Below, in pieces: positions 10,187-20,226 of a stretch of DNA of 64,000 nt. Origin of the DNA: Burkholderia sp. WAC0059 (GTDB lineage: Bacteria > Pseudomonadota > Gammaproteobacteria > Burkholderiales > Burkholderiaceae). A program made the position numbers and the translations under genes. The first letter of the stretch is position 1; every line of letters starts with the position of its first letter. The stretch lies in NCBI RefSeq assembly GCF_002870125.1, contig NZ_PNEO01000013.1, positions 95,714-159,713 on the forward strand, read 5' to 3'. The notes below the pieces were generated by a model. That model searched no databases and was not told the DNA's origin. It saw only the letters and a list, made by a program, of their open reading frames with translations.

Positions 10187-12559
10187 ATGCCGCCCAGACA
10201 GTTTTTCCAGATACGCTCCACCAGTGACGACGGCATGCCGGGCATGCGGCGGCTCATCGCGGCGCTCATGGCCGTGCCGGGCCTCGTGCCCGCGTTCGCG
10301 CACGCGCAGCTTGCGGGCGACGCCGCGCAGCCGCAGCCGCTCGACGGCCAGTGGAGCCTGCGGCTCGCGCCGCAGCTCGAAGACCATCTGCTCGCGCCGG
10401 GCCAGCGCCCGTCGGTCTTCGTCATCGGCGATTCGACCACGGGCACGGCGGACACCGACGTCTCGGTGAAGGGCTCGGCGGAGTTGCGCCGCTACCAGTC
10501 CGTCATCAAGGCCGACGCGCTGCACTACGACGAAGACACGGACATGGCCGACGCCTACGGCAACGTCCAAGTCAACGAGGACGGCACGCTGTTTTCCGGT
10601 CCGGAGGGGCATCTGCAGGTCGACTCGGACGAGGGCTTCATGCCCGCGCCGAAGTACCATTTCACGGAGACGGGCGGCTCGGGCAGCGCCGCGCGGGCGG
10701 ACCTGCTCGACAACGAGCGTTCGGTGCTGACGAACGGCACCTACACGGCCTGCCAGTGCACGTCGAACCCGTCCTGGTACATCAAGGGCAGCGAATTCGA
10801 CTTCGACACGGGCAACGACGAGGGCGTCGCGCACAACGCCGTGCTGTTCTTCCAGAACGTCCCGCTTTTCGCGACGCCGTGGATGTCGTTCCCGCTCTCG
10901 GGCGACCGGCGCAGCGGGCTGTTGCCGCCGATGTTCTCGGTGAGCTCGACCAACGGCTACGAAGTCGCGCTGCCGTACTACTTCAACATCGCGCCGAACC
11001 GCGACCTGACGTTCACGCCGGAGCTGATCTCGAAGCGCGGTATTTTCACTCAGGCGAACTACCGGTATCTGTCGGCGAACTACTCCGGCTCGATCACCGG
11101 CGAATTCCTGCCCGACGACGCGATCACGAAGACCAACCGCTACGCGCTGTACATCCAGCACAACCAGAACTTCGGCAACGGTTTCGGCGGCTACATCTCG
11201 TACAACAAGGTGTCGGACAACACCTACCCCGAGGATCTGGGCCAGAGCGCGAACGAGATCATCAACGGCACGCAACTGCTGTACCAGCAGGAAGCGGGCC
11301 TCACGTACAACAACGGGCCGTGGTCGGTGCTCGCGCGCGAGCAGCACTGGCAGACGCTCGCGCCGTCGGTCGCGCCGTACGGACGCGAGCCCGAGTTGAA
11401 CGTGAAATACTCGAAGTACAACGTCGACGGCTTCGACTTCGGCGCCACGGCCGACTATTCGCGCTTCACGATTACGACGCCGGATTCGACCGTGGGCGAC
11501 CGCATCTCCTTCGACCCGTACCTGTCGTACACGCTGATGGGGCCGGGCTATTTCGTTACGCCGAAGGTGCAGTGGCACTTCGCGTCGTACAACCTGACCA
11601 ACATCGGCACGGGCGCGGTGGCGGGCCAGCCGAAGGACTTCACCGAGTCCGTGCCGACTCTGAGCTTCGATTCGGGGCTCGTGTTCGAGCGCTCGGTTCA
11701 CCTGTTCGGCGCGGATTACATCCAGACGCTGGAACCGCGCCTGTACTACGTCTACACGCCGTATCGCAACCAGTACTTCGCTCCGTTGTTCGATACGGCC
11801 GAGGCGGACTTCGGCCTCGCGGAAATCTTCACGCCGAACACGTTCGTCGGCGACGACCGCATCGCCGACGCAAACCGGGTCACGGCCGCGCTCACGACGC
11901 GCTTCATCGACCCGACGACGGGCGACGAGCGCGCGCGCTTCGTGCTCGCCGAGCAGTACTACATCCAGGACCAGCGCCTCGCGCTGCTGCCCGGCGAGAC
12001 GACGCCCTCGACCGGGAGCCACTCGGACGTCATCGCCGGGGCATCGCTGAAGCTCGGGGCCGGTTTCGCTTCGCAAACCGCGATCTCATATAATGTCGAC
12101 GACGACGACATCGCCCAGGCGACGGCGGGCTTTGGCTACAGTCCGGGGACCGGTCGCGTGCTGAATCTGGCGTACACGTATACTCGCGCCGACGCCACGC
12201 TCGACTACGAGCCGATCAACCAGATCCTGATTTCGGCGCAATGGCCGCTTTCGCACCGGGTGTACGGCGTAGGTCGTTTCAACTACGATCTCAGCGGGCA
12301 TCAGGTCATCGACGGGCTGATCGGCCTGCAATACGACGCGGACTGCTGGACCATCGGCGTCGGCCTGCAGCACTACGTGAACGGCATAAACACCTCGGGC
12401 CTGCCGTCCTCGGGCACGCGCTTCCTGATGCAATTGACGCTCAAGGGATTGTCGAACGTCGACACGAGTCTCGTGACGGCGTTCAGGGAGAGCGTGCCGG
12501 GCTACACGCCGTTGCCGGGACCGCCGCCGCCGTCTTCGCGCTTTACCGACTATCAATGA
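10187..12559 (+). CDS. lptD: LPS-assembly protein LptD
   Basis: LptD is the outer-membrane barrel that, with the lipoprotein LptE, inserts lipopolysaccharide into the outer leaflet. The protein has 790 residues. It has a signal peptide (about 20-42, ending FAHAQ), a periplasmic OstA-like domain with repeated strands around residues 95-200 ([20 protein letters not shown]), and then a long aromatic-rich barrel region. A Cys-x-Cys pair (about 186-188) and later Cys near 725 fit the family's disulfides. The start at 10187 adds an N-terminal tail before the signal peptide, and an internal ATG at 10244 is an alternative. It heads lptD-surA-pdxA-rsmA, as in E. coli and Pseudomonas. Confidence 0.95.
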   Translation: MPPRQFFQIRSTSDDGMPGMRRLIAALMAVPGLVPAFAHAQLAGDAAQPQPLDGQWSLRLAPQLEDHLLAPGQRPSVFVIGDSTTGTADTDVSVKGSAELRRYQSVIKADALHYDEDTDMADAYGNVQVNEDGTLFSGPEGHLQVDSDEGFMPAPKYHFTETGGSGSAARADLLDNERSVLTNGTYTACQCTSNPSWYIKGSEFDFDTGNDEGVAHNAVLFFQNVPLFATPWMSFPLSGDRRSGLLPPMFSVSSTNGYEVALPYYFNIAPNRDLTFTPELISKRGIFTQANYRYLSANYSGSITGEFLPDDAITKTNRYALYIQHNQNFGNGFGGYISYNKVSDNTYPEDLGQSANEIINGTQLLYQQEAGLTYNNGPWSVLAREQHWQTLAPSVAPYGREPELNVKYSKYNVDGFDFGATADYSRFTITTPDSTVGDRISFDPYLSYTLMGPGYFVTPKVQWHFASYNLTNIGTGAVAGQPKDFTESVPTLSFDSGLVFERSVHLFGADYIQTLEPRLYYVYTPYRNQYFAPLFDTAEADFGLAEIFTPNTFVGDDRIADANRVTAALTTRFIDPTTGDERARFVLAEQYYIQDQRLALLPGETTPSTGSHSDVIAGASLKLGAGFASQTAISYNVDDDDIAQATAGFGYSPGTGRVLNLAYTYTRADATLDYEPINQILISAQWPLSHRVYGVGRFNYDLSGHQVIDGLIGLQYDADCWTIGVGLQHYVNGINTSGLPSSGTRFLMQLTLKGLSNVDTSLVTAFRESVPGYTPLPGPPPPSSRFTDYQ

Positions 12560-12671
12560 CGCACGCAGGGTTTCCGACGCTGCCGCGGCCGGCAGCATGC
12601 CGGCGCGGCGCTCGACGGGATGCAGGCAGGCGGGCGCTGTTGCCCGCCATCACTGGAGTATCGTGGGAATC

Positions 12672-14162
12672 ATGAAAAAGCTTCGCCTGGCAGCGCTCGC
12701 TGCGAGTCTTTCCATCGCCGCGTGGTTTTTGCCGATCGCTCCGGCACAGGCCCAGCGTGCCGGCGTTCCGGCACCGGTCGCGAGCGCTCCCGCGGCTCCC
12801 GCACCGGCCACGGCCGAGGGCGCCAGCGCCCCGGATCAGGCGCAGAGCACGGCCGTCGTCCCGGTGCAGGTCCAGAGCTCGGGTGATACGGCGGATACCG
12901 CGGCCCAGCCCCAGCCCGTGGACGCGATCGCGGCCATCGTCAACGAAGGCGTGATCACGCAGCGCGAGCTCGACGAGCGCGTGGGCCTCATCGCGCGGCG
13001 CCTCGCCCAGCAGAACGCGCCGGTGCCGCCGATGGACCAGTTGCGCGGCCAGGTGCTCAACCAGCTAGTGCTCGAACGCATCCAACTGCAAAAGGCGGAA
13101 GACGACGGCATCAGGATCGACGACGCGACCGTGCAGCGCACGCTCGAGCGTCTCGCGCAGGCCAATCACATGGACCTCGCCACCTATCGCTCGCGCATCG
13201 AGGCCGAAGGCGTGCCGTGGACCACGTTCACGAACGACGCGCGCACCGAGCTCACGCTCTCGCGGCTGCGCGAGCAGGAGGTCGACAGCAAGGTCACCGT
13301 GTCGGACGCCGAAGTGGCGAACTACGTCGCGAGCCAGCGCGGACCGGATGCCGGCCAGGCCAACGATCTGCACTTCGAGCACATCCTGCTGAAGGCTCCG
13401 CGCAACGCGCCCCAGATCGACATCGACGCGGCCGAGGTCAGGGCGCAGGCGGTGCTCAAGGACGCGCTCGGCGGCGCCAATTTCGAGCGGCTCGCGAGGT
13501 CCGATTCGCAGGCGGCCGACGCGCGCAAGGGCGGCGATCTCGGCTTTCTGCCGGCCTCGAAGCTGCCGGCCGAATTCGTGACGGCCGCCTCGACGCTGTA
13601 CCCGGGCGAGGTGAATCCGTCCGTGATCCGGACCGACCAGGGGTTCGAGATCGTGCGCCTCGTCGAGCGCCGCCCGAGTCTCGGCACGAATTCCGGCGAC
13701 ACGCCGAGAATCGTCCAGACGCACGTGCGCCACATTCTGCTGCGCGTCGGCGACGGCGCGTCCGAACAGCAGGCGCGCGACCGGCTGCTCGACATCCGCC
13801 GGCAGATTCTGGCGGGCGGCGATTTCGCCAGCTTCGCCCGCACCTGGTCGCAGGACGGGTCCGCGTCGCAAGGCGGCGATCTCGGCTGGGTCAGCCCGGG
13901 CGAGACGGTGCCGGAGTTCGAGCGCGCGATGAACAGCCTCCAGGTCGGCCAGGTCAGCGAACCCGTGCGCACCGAGTACGGCTATCACCTGATCCAGGTG
14001 CTGGGCCGCCGCGACGCGGAAGGCTCGGTGGCGCAGCAACTGGAACTCGCGCGCCAGGCGATCGGCCAGCGCAAGGCCGAGCAGGCCTACGCGGACTGGC
14101 TCCGGCAGCTACGCGACAGTTCCTACGTCGAGTACAAGATCAACATGGCCAGCGCGCAGTAG
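12672..14162 (+). CDS. surA: periplasmic chaperone and peptidyl-prolyl isomerase SurA
   Basis: SurA escorts unfolded outer-membrane proteins, LptD among them, across the periplasm. The 496-residue protein has a signal peptide (about 1-30, ending AQAQ), a Pro/Ala-rich spacer of about 60 residues, the N-terminal chaperone domain (about 100-225, with the [18 protein letters not shown] helix), and two parvulin domains (about 231-335 and 347-445). Both parvulin domains keep the HILL and GGDLG motifs. It is somewhat longer than E. coli SurA because of the spacer. It lies 112 bases after lptD and 30 before pdxA. Confidence 0.95.
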   Translation: MKKLRLAALAASLSIAAWFLPIAPAQAQRAGVPAPVASAPAAPAPATAEGASAPDQAQSTAVVPVQVQSSGDTADTAAQPQPVDAIAAIVNEGVITQRELDERVGLIARRLAQQNAPVPPMDQLRGQVLNQLVLERIQLQKAEDDGIRIDDATVQRTLERLAQANHMDLATYRSRIEAEGVPWTTFTNDARTELTLSRLREQEVDSKVTVSDAEVANYVASQRGPDAGQANDLHFEHILLKAPRNAPQIDIDAAEVRAQAVLKDALGGANFERLARSDSQAADARKGGDLGFLPASKLPAEFVTAASTLYPGEVNPSVIRTDQGFEIVRLVERRPSLGTNSGDTPRIVQTHVRHILLRVGDGASEQQARDRLLDIRRQILAGGDFASFARTWSQDGSASQGGDLGWVSPGETVPEFERAMNSLQVGQVSEPVRTEYGYHLIQVLGRRDAEGSVAQQLELARQAIGQRKAEQAYADWLRQLRDSSYVEYKINMASAQ

Positions 14163-14192
14163 GGTCGCGCGGGCGTCTCGGGAAAACGTATC

Positions 14193-15239
14193 GTGAACGT
14201 CGCCGCTTCGTCGTCCGGGGTTGCCTCGCGGGGATCGGGGCCGCTGCGCATCGCGATCACGACCGGCGAGCCGGCCGGCGTCGGCCCGGAGTTGACGGCC
14301 GCGGCGCTGGCCGGCGCCGCGGCCCGCTGGCGCGACGCGCAGTTCGTCGTGCTCGGCGACCGGACGCTCGTCGCCGCGCGTGCCGCCGCGGTGGGCGTCG
14401 ACTGGGCCGCGCTGGCCGACGCGACCGACGCCTCCGGGTTCGCGCGCGTGCGCGTCGAGCATCTGCCGCTCGCCGCGCCGGCCGAGGCCGGCCGGCTCGA
14501 CGCCGCGAACGGCCGTTACGTGCTGGCGCTGCTCGACCGGGCGATCGACGGCGCGGTGGCCGGCGAGTTCGACGCGATCGTCACGGCGCCGCTGCAAAAG
14601 AGCACGATCAACGATGCCGGCGTGCCGTTCACGGGCCACACCGAATACCTGGCCGAGCGCACGCGCACGCCGCGCGTCGTCATGATGCTGGCCGGCACGA
14701 GCGGGCCGCGTCCGCTGCGCGTGGCGCTCGCGACCACGCATCTGCCGCTGCGGGACGTGGCCGACGCGCTCACCGTCGAGAGTCTCGTCGACACGCTGCG
14801 TATCATCGATCGCGACCTGCGCCGGCATTTCGGCGTGCCGCAACCGCGCATACTCGTGACGGGCCTCAATCCGCACGCCGGCGAGCACGGCTACCTCGGG
14901 CGCGAGGAAATCGACGTGATCGGCCCCGCACTCTCGATCGTCGGCGCCGGGGGCATCGACGCGCGCGGGCCGTACCCCGCCGATACGCTGTTCCAGCCGC
15001 GCTACCTGAACGAAGCCGACTGCGTGCTCGCGATGTACCACGACCAGGGGCTGCCGGTGCTCAAGTACGCGACGTTCGGCGAAGGCATCAACGTCACGCT
15101 CGGCCTGCCGATCGTGCGGACCTCGGTCGATCACGGCACGGCGCTCGATCTCGCCGGCACCGGCCGCGCGGACGCGGGCAGCCTGATCGCGGCGCTCGAC
15201 ACGGCCGTTGCGATGGCGCGCCATCGCCGCGCGGCCTGA
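14193..15239 (+). CDS. pdxA: 4-hydroxythreonine-4-phosphate dehydrogenase
   Basis: PdxA oxidises 4-phosphohydroxy-L-threonine with NAD in the DXP-dependent route to pyridoxal phosphate. The 348-residue product shows the expected blocks: [11 protein letters not shown] at the N-terminus, [23 protein letters not shown] and the metal/substrate-binding [13 protein letters not shown], with a C-terminal [14 protein letters not shown]. The start is a GTG at 14193, which follows an AAAACG stretch rather than a strong ribosome-binding site. It is the third gene of the lptD operon, separated from rsmA by 19 bases. Confidence 0.95.
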   Translation: MNVAASSSGVASRGSGPLRIAITTGEPAGVGPELTAAALAGAAARWRDAQFVVLGDRTLVAARAAAVGVDWAALADATDASGFARVRVEHLPLAAPAEAGRLDAANGRYVLALLDRAIDGAVAGEFDAIVTAPLQKSTINDAGVPFTGHTEYLAERTRTPRVVMMLAGTSGPRPLRVALATTHLPLRDVADALTVESLVDTLRIIDRDLRRHFGVPQPRILVTGLNPHAGEHGYLGREEIDVIGPALSIVGAGGIDARGPYPADTLFQPRYLNEADCVLAMYHDQGLPVLKYATFGEGINVTLGLPIVRTSVDHGTALDLAGTGRADAGSLIAALDTAVAMARHRRAA

Positions 15240-15258
15240 TTTTTCCTTCCTTTCGACG

Positions 15259-16092
15259 ATGTCCACCAGCAGACAGCACCAGGGCCATTTCGCGCGCAAG
15301 CGTTTCGGGCAGAACTTTCTGGTCGACATGGGCGTGATCGATTCGATCGTCGGCGTGATCCGGCCGCAGCGCGGCGAGCGCATGGTCGAGATCGGCCCGG
15401 GGCTCGGCGCGTTGACCGGGCCGCTCGTCGAGCGGCTCGCGACGCCGGAGGCGCCGCTCCACGCCGTCGAACTCGACCGCGATCTGATCGGGCGGCTGCA
15501 ACAGCGCTTCGGTGCGCTGCTCGAACTGCACGCGGGCGATGCGCTCGCGTTCGATTTCGGCGCGCTGGCCGCGCCGGGCGAGGTGCCGTCTCTGCGCATC
15601 GTCGGCAACCTGCCGTACAACATTTCTAGCCCGCTGCTCTTTCATCTCGCGCGCTTCGCGCCCTGCGTGATCGATCAGCACTTCATGCTGCAGAACGAGG
15701 TGGTCGAGCGGATGGTGGCCGAGCCCGGCAGCAAGGCATTCGGCCGGCTCACGGTGATGCTGCAGTACCGCTACGTGATCGACAAGCTGCTCGACGTGCC
15801 GCCCGAGGCGTTCCAGCCGCCGCCCAAGGTCGATTCGGCGATCGTGCGGATGATTCCGTACGCGCCGCACGAGCTGCCGGTCGTGGACGAGGCGGTGCTC
15901 GGCGAATTCGTGACGGCGGCGTTTTCGCAGCGGCGCAAGATGCTGCGCAACACGCTTGCGGCCTGGCGCGAGCGCCTCGATTTCGAGGCGCTCGGTTTCG
16001 ATCTCGCGCGACGGGCGGAGGACGTGCCCGTGCCCGAGTACGTGCGGGCGGCGCAGGCGATTGCTGCCGGCGGCACGCCGGCGGGACACTGA
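15259..16092 (+). CDS. rsmA: 16S rRNA (adenine1518-N6/adenine1519-N6)-dimethyltransferase
   Basis: RsmA (KsgA) dimethylates two adjacent adenines near the 3' end of 16S rRNA during small-subunit assembly. The 277-residue protein has [10 protein letters not shown] at the N-terminus, the SAM-binding [10 protein letters not shown] at about residues 45-54, the catalytic NLPYNIS motif and a C-terminal helical domain with [12 protein letters not shown]. It ends the lptD-surA-pdxA-rsmA run and is convergent with panE. A GC-rich hairpin (arms at 16098-16104 and 16117-16123) sits between the two stops, without a T-run. Confidence 0.96.
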   Translation: MSTSRQHQGHFARKRFGQNFLVDMGVIDSIVGVIRPQRGERMVEIGPGLGALTGPLVERLATPEAPLHAVELDRDLIGRLQQRFGALLELHAGDALAFDFGALAAPGEVPSLRIVGNLPYNISSPLLFHLARFAPCVIDQHFMLQNEVVERMVAEPGSKAFGRLTVMLQYRYVIDKLLDVPPEAFQPPPKVDSAIVRMIPYAPHELPVVDEAVLGEFVTAAFSQRRKMLRNTLAAWRERLDFEALGFDLARRAEDVPVPEYVRAAQAIAAGGTPAGH

Positions 16093-16156
16093 GGGAAGGG
16101 CGGCCCGAAGCGGTTCGCCGCCCGATTCCCGCCGGGGCAGGACGGGCGGCGGAAAC

Positions 16157-17101
16157 TCAGGCCGCAGCGGCCGTGTCGAGCCCGGCCTCGTAAGCCTTCA
16201 AATGACTGTAGGCGATGCGCAGCACGGTCGGCTCCGCGGTCTGCTGCTGGGCCGCGCCGCCGCGGCGCACGAGGTCGCCGAGAATGTGGTCGGCTTCGGT
16301 GCGCGAGCCGTTGCGCACGTCGCGCAGCATCGAGGCGGTCAGCGGCGAGCCGGCGGCGAACAGGATCGGGCGAGTGCGCGCGAGAAACGCCTCGCTGACC
16401 GCGAAGCCGTTTTCGGCCGCCACGGCACGGCATTCGTCGAACAGTCGCGCGACGACGCGCTGGCCGTCCGGCGTGCCGAGAATGTCGCCGACCGACGCCC
16501 GGAACAGGCAGGTGCTGCCCGCCAGCGTCGCGAGGAACACCCATTTCTCCCACATTTCCTGCAGGATCCGCTCGCTTGCCTTGAGGTCGAAGCCGGCGTT
16601 GCCGAGCACGTCGGCGACGGCGCGCACGCGCTCCGACAGGCCGCCGCCGAGCTCGCCGAACGCGATCGCGTGAGCCTCGTTCAGATGCACGATCTCGCGC
16701 TGGGCGTTGAGCGTCGCCGCGATCAGGCAGGTGCCGCCGAGCACGGCCTGCTCGCCGAAACGCTGCTGCAGCGTTTCCAGATGCCGCATGCCGTTCAGGA
16801 ACGGCACGATGAGCGTCGACGCGCCGACGGCCGGTGCGAAGGAGGCGATGGCGTCGTCGAGATCGTAGGCCTTGCAGCTCAGCAGGACGAGGTCGAACGG
16901 CTCGCGTAGCGAGTCGCGCGTGACGGTCTGAACGTCGCGCAGCGTCAGGTCGCCGTGCGGACTGCGGATGACGAGCCCCGCCTCGCGCAACTGCGCGGCG
17001 CGCGCGGGGCGCACGAGAAACGTCACGTCCCGGCCGGCCGCTGCGAGGCGTCCGCCGAAATAACCGCCCAGCGCGCCCGCGCCGATCACCAGAATCCGCA
17101 T
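16157..17101 (-). CDS. panE: 2-dehydropantoate 2-reductase
   Basis: PanE reduces ketopantoate to pantoate with NADPH in pantothenate and CoA synthesis. The 314-residue length fits. The Rossmann motif GAGALGGYFGGRL is at residues 7-19, SCKAYD carries the conserved Lys, and the C-terminal domain holds EKWVFLATLAG and a late RNGSRTEADHILGDL block that matches ketopantoate reductases. The start at 17101 has a clear GGAGCA ribosome-binding site. Paralogues of this family act on other 2-keto acids, so the panE symbol is likely but not certain. Confidence 0.85.
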   Translation of the reverse strand: MRILVIGAGALGGYFGGRLAAAGRDVTFLVRPARAAQLREAGLVIRSPHGDLTLRDVQTVTRDSLREPFDLVLLSCKAYDLDDAIASFAPAVGASTLIVPFLNGMRHLETLQQRFGEQAVLGGTCLIAATLNAQREIVHLNEAHAIAFGELGGGLSERVRAVADVLGNAGFDLKASERILQEMWEKWVFLATLAGSTCLFRASVGDILGTPDGQRVVARLFDECRAVAAENGFAVSEAFLARTRPILFAAGSPLTASMLRDVRNGSRTEADHILGDLVRRGGAAQQQTAEPTVLRIAYSHLKAYEAGLDTAAAA

Positions 17102-17328
17102 GTCTGCTCCTTCGCCGGCCCCGTTGGGGCCGATGGTCCAATTGTCCGTTCGTGGGGGCGGCGCCTCGTGCGCCAAGTGTCCGGAAACGCCGCCTATGCT
17201 AGAGCAAACCGCCCGGCCGCGCTGGCGTCGGCACAGGCAGCGAGAAAACGGGGGCGAGGCGCTGGCCGGCAGGCAATTTGTGTTTTTGGTACAGTCCGGG
17301 TTTTCACGAAGGCAAAACGGAGTACACG

Positions 17329-17715
17329 ATGCGCCTGCTTCATACGATGATCCGGGTCGGCAATCTCGACCGCTCGGTCAAGTTCTACACCGAGCTGCTC
17401 GGCATGAAACTGCTGCGCCGTCAGGACTATCCCGACGGCAAGTTTACGCTGGCTTTCGTCGGCTATACGGACGAGCGCGACGGCGCCGTGATCGAGCTGA
17501 CCCACAACTGGGACACGCCGTCCTACGACCTCGGCGCGGGCTTTGGCCACCTCGCGATCGAGGTCGAGGACGCCTACGCCGCCTGCGAGAAGATCAAGGC
17601 GCAGGGCGGGACGGTCGTGCGCGAAGCCGGTCCGATGAAGCACGGTACGACCGTCATCGCATTCATCGCCGATCCGGACGGCTACAAGATCGAGTTCATC
17701 CAGAAAAAGACGTAA
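17329..17715 (+). CDS. gloA: lactoylglutathione lyase (glyoxalase I)
   Basis: Glyoxalase I turns the hemithioacetal of methylglyoxal and glutathione into S-lactoylglutathione. The 128-residue product begins [17 protein letters not shown], which supplies a metal-binding His, followed by [11 protein letters not shown] (Glu), GFGHLAIEV (His) and [10 protein letters not shown] (Glu). So the four metal ligands of the nickel-type enzyme are all present. The start at 17329 follows a GGAG element. It reads toward the minus-strand metalloprotease gene, with a strong hairpin in between. Confidence 0.95.
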   Translation: MRLLHTMIRVGNLDRSVKFYTELLGMKLLRRQDYPDGKFTLAFVGYTDERDGAVIELTHNWDTPSYDLGAGFGHLAIEVEDAYAACEKIKAQGGTVVREAGPMKHGTTVIAFIADPDGYKIEFIQKKT

Positions 17716-17723
17716 GCCCCGCC

Positions 17724-17771
17724 CTTGCCGCGTAACGACGGCGGTGCATGTCGCCGTCGTCGCGCGGCAAG
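17724..17771. terminator. strong hairpin between convergent gloA and metalloprotease genes
   Basis: Two nested perfect 9-bp stems are visible (outer arms 17724-17732 with 17763-17771, inner arms 17735-17743 with 17752-17760), separated only by two-base internal loops, around an 8-base loop. There is no T-run on either side. Its place between two converging genes suggests a transcription stop or RNA-end stabiliser. Confidence 0.5.
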
Positions 17772-17891
17772 CAGGCATGGAATCGGCCGGGCAAGCCGGC
17801 CGCGAAATGCGGCTTGCTGCGGCTTGCAACCCCGCGACCCGCGTTTCGCCCGCGTTCGCGCGGGCAGAACGGCCGCCCCGGTGCCGCCCGG

Positions 17892-18779
17892 CTACAGCGC
17901 CGGCACCATCTCCGGCGGATGGTGCCGCAGCGTCTTCCTCGCCTCCCGGAACTCGGGAAAGATCGATTCGACCGTCTGCCAGAATCGCGGGCTGTGGTTC
18001 ATCTCGCGCAGATGCGAGAGCTCGTGGGCGACGACGTAGTCGACGATCGAAAGCGGGAAGTGAATCAGCCGCCAATTGAGGCGGATGCGTCCGTCGCTCG
18101 AGCAACTGCCCCAGCGCGTCGCCGCCGACGAGAGCGCATAGGCGCGAAATTCCACGCCGAGTCTCGGCGCATACACCCGCAGCCGTTCCCCGAAGATCCG
18201 CGTCGCCTCGCCCTGCAGCCATCCCTGCACGCGATCCTTGATCTGTTGCGTCTCGGCATGGGGCGGCAGCGGCAGGGCCAGCACGTTCGTCTGCGCGTCG
18301 AAGACGAGCTGGCCCGCGCCGAGCGCGACGCGCATGGGTTTGCCGAGATACGGCACCTGCGCGCCGTCACGCCATTCGATGCGCGGCAGGGCGCGCTGTT
18401 CGGTGCGCGTTTGCCACTCGGCGAGCTTGGCGAAGATCCAGCGCTGCTTTTCGACGATCGCGCTCTCGATGTCGGCGAGCGTGACCCAACGCGGCGCGGT
18501 GATGGTGAGGCCGCTGCCGTCGATGGCGAAGCCGATCGAGCGGCGCGACGAGCGCTTGAGCCGGTAGTGGAGCGTTTGCGCGCCGAGCGCGAGCTTGCGC
18601 AGCTTCGTGCCGTCGGGCGCGAGCGGCGCGGCGGGGGACGTGGGAGAGCCAGGGCGCGTCGGGACGGCCGGCGGCGCAGACGAGACCGCAGCGGGCTCCG
18701 GCTCCACGAAGAGCGGCAGGTCGAGTTGCCGGTTATCGAGCGCCGCGGCGTGTCTTGGTGTGGGTGGCTTCTTCTGCAT
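17892..18779 (-). CDS. YgjP/SprT-like zinc metallopeptidase (DUF45 family)
   Basis: A 295-residue protein of the M48-like YgjP family. The zinc motif HELSH is in VVAHELSHLREMNHSPRFW, about residues 240-258, with the third ligand probably the His seven residues further on. Upstream blocks SSAATRWGSCSSDGRIRLNWRL are the family hallmark. The first 70 residues are Pro/Ala-rich and unlike other members, so they may be a linker or the true start may lie further in. It is the last gene of the long minus-strand array, 50 bases after plsC. The substrate is unknown. Confidence 0.82.
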   Translation of the reverse strand: MQKKPPTPRHAAALDNRQLDLPLFVEPEPAAVSSAPPAVPTRPGSPTSPAAPLAPDGTKLRKLALGAQTLHYRLKRSSRRSIGFAIDGSGLTITAPRWVTLADIESAIVEKQRWIFAKLAEWQTRTEQRALPRIEWRDGAQVPYLGKPMRVALGAGQLVFDAQTNVLALPLPPHAETQQIKDRVQGWLQGEATRIFGERLRVYAPRLGVEFRAYALSSAATRWGSCSSDGRIRLNWRLIHFPLSIVDYVVAHELSHLREMNHSPRFWQTVESIFPEFREARKTLRHHPPEMVPAL

Positions 18780-18829
18780 CGGACTGGCCTGCTCCGAAAA
18801 GGCGGGCGGCGCGAGGATTGCCCTGCGTG

Positions 18830-19588
18830 TCAGATCCGCGAGGCGACCGCCGCCGTTTGCGTCTCGCCGTACGCGGCGGGATCGATGCGTCGCATCTCGG
18901 CTTCGATCCAGGCCTCGACGCGTGTGTTGACTTCGTCCGGCGAGAGCCCGGCGGTGTCGATGGGCGGGCCGATCGACACCGTGACTATACCCGGATATTT
19001 GATGAACGAGTTGCGCGGCCAGACGCGCCCCGCGTTGTGCGCGATCGGCACGACGGGCGCGCCGGCCTCGACGGCGAAGCGCGCGCCGCCGCTCTTGTAC
19101 TGACCCTGCCTGCCGACGGGCGTGCGCGTGCCCTCGGGGAACATGATGACCCAGGCGCCTTCGGCGAGGCGCGCCTTGCCTTGCCTCGTGACCGAGCGGA
19201 ACGCGCGTATGCCTTCCCGGCGGTCGATGTGGACCATCTTCAGCATGCCGAGCGTCCAGCCGAAGAACGGGATGCGCAGCAGTTCGCGCTTGAACACGTA
19301 GCAGAGCGGGCGTGGCATCAGCGCGGGGAAGGCGAGCGTCTCCCAGGCCGACTGATGCTTCGAGAGCAGCACGGCCGGGCCGTCGGGCAGGTTCTCGAGG
19401 CCCAGCACGCGGCAACGGACGCCGTTGAGCCAGCGCAGGGCGAACATCGTCGTGCGGCACCAGCCGACCACGATCCGGTAGCGGCGATCCGCGTGCAGGA
19501 ACGGAAACACCGCCATGCAGAAGATCGCGTAGGGCACCGTGAAGGCGATGAAGTAGACGAAGAGCAGCAGGGAGCGGAGAAAGCGCAT
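18830..19588 (-). CDS. plsC: 1-acyl-sn-glycerol-3-phosphate acyltransferase
   Basis: PlsC adds the second acyl chain to lysophosphatidic acid in phospholipid synthesis at the inner membrane. The 252-residue protein has an N-terminal membrane segment (about 5-30) and the acyltransferase blocks. Block III FPEGTR is intact. Block I reads SKHQSAWE, that is HX4E rather than the usual HX4D, so the catalytic acid is Glu. The C-terminal VPIAHNAG block fits. It follows gmhB by 49 bases in the array. The function is likely, but the HX4E change leaves room for a related acyltransferase role. Confidence 0.85.
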   Translation of the reverse strand: MRFLRSLLLFVYFIAFTVPYAIFCMAVFPFLHADRRYRIVVGWCRTTMFALRWLNGVRCRVLGLENLPDGPAVLLSKHQSAWETLAFPALMPRPLCYVFKRELLRIPFFGWTLGMLKMVHIDRREGIRAFRSVTRQGKARLAEGAWVIMFPEGTRTPVGRQGQYKSGGARFAVEAGAPVVPIAHNAGRVWPRNSFIKYPGIVTVSIGPPIDTAGLSPDEVNTRVEAWIEAEMRRIDPAAYGETQTAAVASRI

Positions 19589-19637
19589 CGGTCGGGGCCG
19601 GTCAGGACGGGGGGCGCATCGCGGCCACTATGGGGCC

Positions 19638-20201
19638 TCAGAGCGATTCGTTGGAGAGGAAGTCGAGCGCGAAGGCGCGCAGGTCGTCGTGGATCTGGGT
19701 CCCTTCGGGCAGGCCGCCCGCCGCCAGCGTTTTTTCGCCCTTGCCGGTACGCACGAGATGCGGGCGGAAGCCGAGCGCGGCGCCGGCCTGCAGGTCGCGC
19801 AGCGCGTCGCCGACGACGGGCGTTTCCTTCGGATCGATCTCGAAGCGCTCGGCGATCATCCGCAGCATGCCGGGCCGCGGCTTGCGGCATTCGCACTGGT
19901 CGTCGGCCGTGTGCGGGCAGAAGAACACGGCGTCGATGCGGCCGCCCACCATCGCGGCGAGGCGGTGCATCTTCGCGTGCATGGCGTTGAGCGCGGCCAT
20001 GTCGAAGAGACCCCGGCCGATGCCCGACTGGTTCGACGCGATCGCGACGCGATAGCCGGCCTGGTTCAGCCGCGCGATGGCTTCGAGGCTGCCCGGAATC
20101 GGAACCCACTCGTCCGGCGACTTGATGTACGCGTCGGAGTCGAGGTTGACGACGCCGTCGCGGTCGAGCACGACGAGCTTTCTGGCGGAACTGGTGGGCA
20201 T
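19638..20201 (-). CDS. gmhB: D-glycero-beta-D-manno-heptose-1,7-bisphosphate 7-phosphatase
   Basis: GmhB removes the 7-phosphate of heptose bisphosphate in ADP-heptose synthesis for the lipopolysaccharide core. The 187-residue HAD enzyme has the nucleophile motif LDRDGVVN (DxD) at residues 12-19, SNQSGIGRG, the zinc-binding Cys/His cluster CPHTADDQCECRKP, and VGDALRDLQAG as the final acidic motif. It sits between glyS (25-base gap) and plsC, an arrangement shared with other betaproteobacteria. Confidence 0.93.
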   Translation of the reverse strand: MPTSSARKLVVLDRDGVVNLDSDAYIKSPDEWVPIPGSLEAIARLNQAGYRVAIASNQSGIGRGLFDMAALNAMHAKMHRLAAMVGGRIDAVFFCPHTADDQCECRKPRPGMLRMIAERFEIDPKETPVVGDALRDLQAGAALGFRPHLVRTGKGEKTLAAGGLPEGTQIHDDLRAFALDFLSNESL

Positions 20202-20226
20202 GGCGCGCTCGGTCGATGGTCGGAGG

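Noticed and set aside
8132..12076. A 1314-codon minus-strand open frame spanning murU, amgK and the first part of lptD
   Set aside because: Only its last part, in the murU frame, reads as a real protein. The rest is Arg/His/Val-rich shadow sequence opposite lptD and across the amgK gene.
18238..19990. Several plus-strand frames opposite the metalloprotease, plsC and gmhB genes
   Set aside because: Low-complexity Arg/Ala-rich antisense frames without start signals or motifs.
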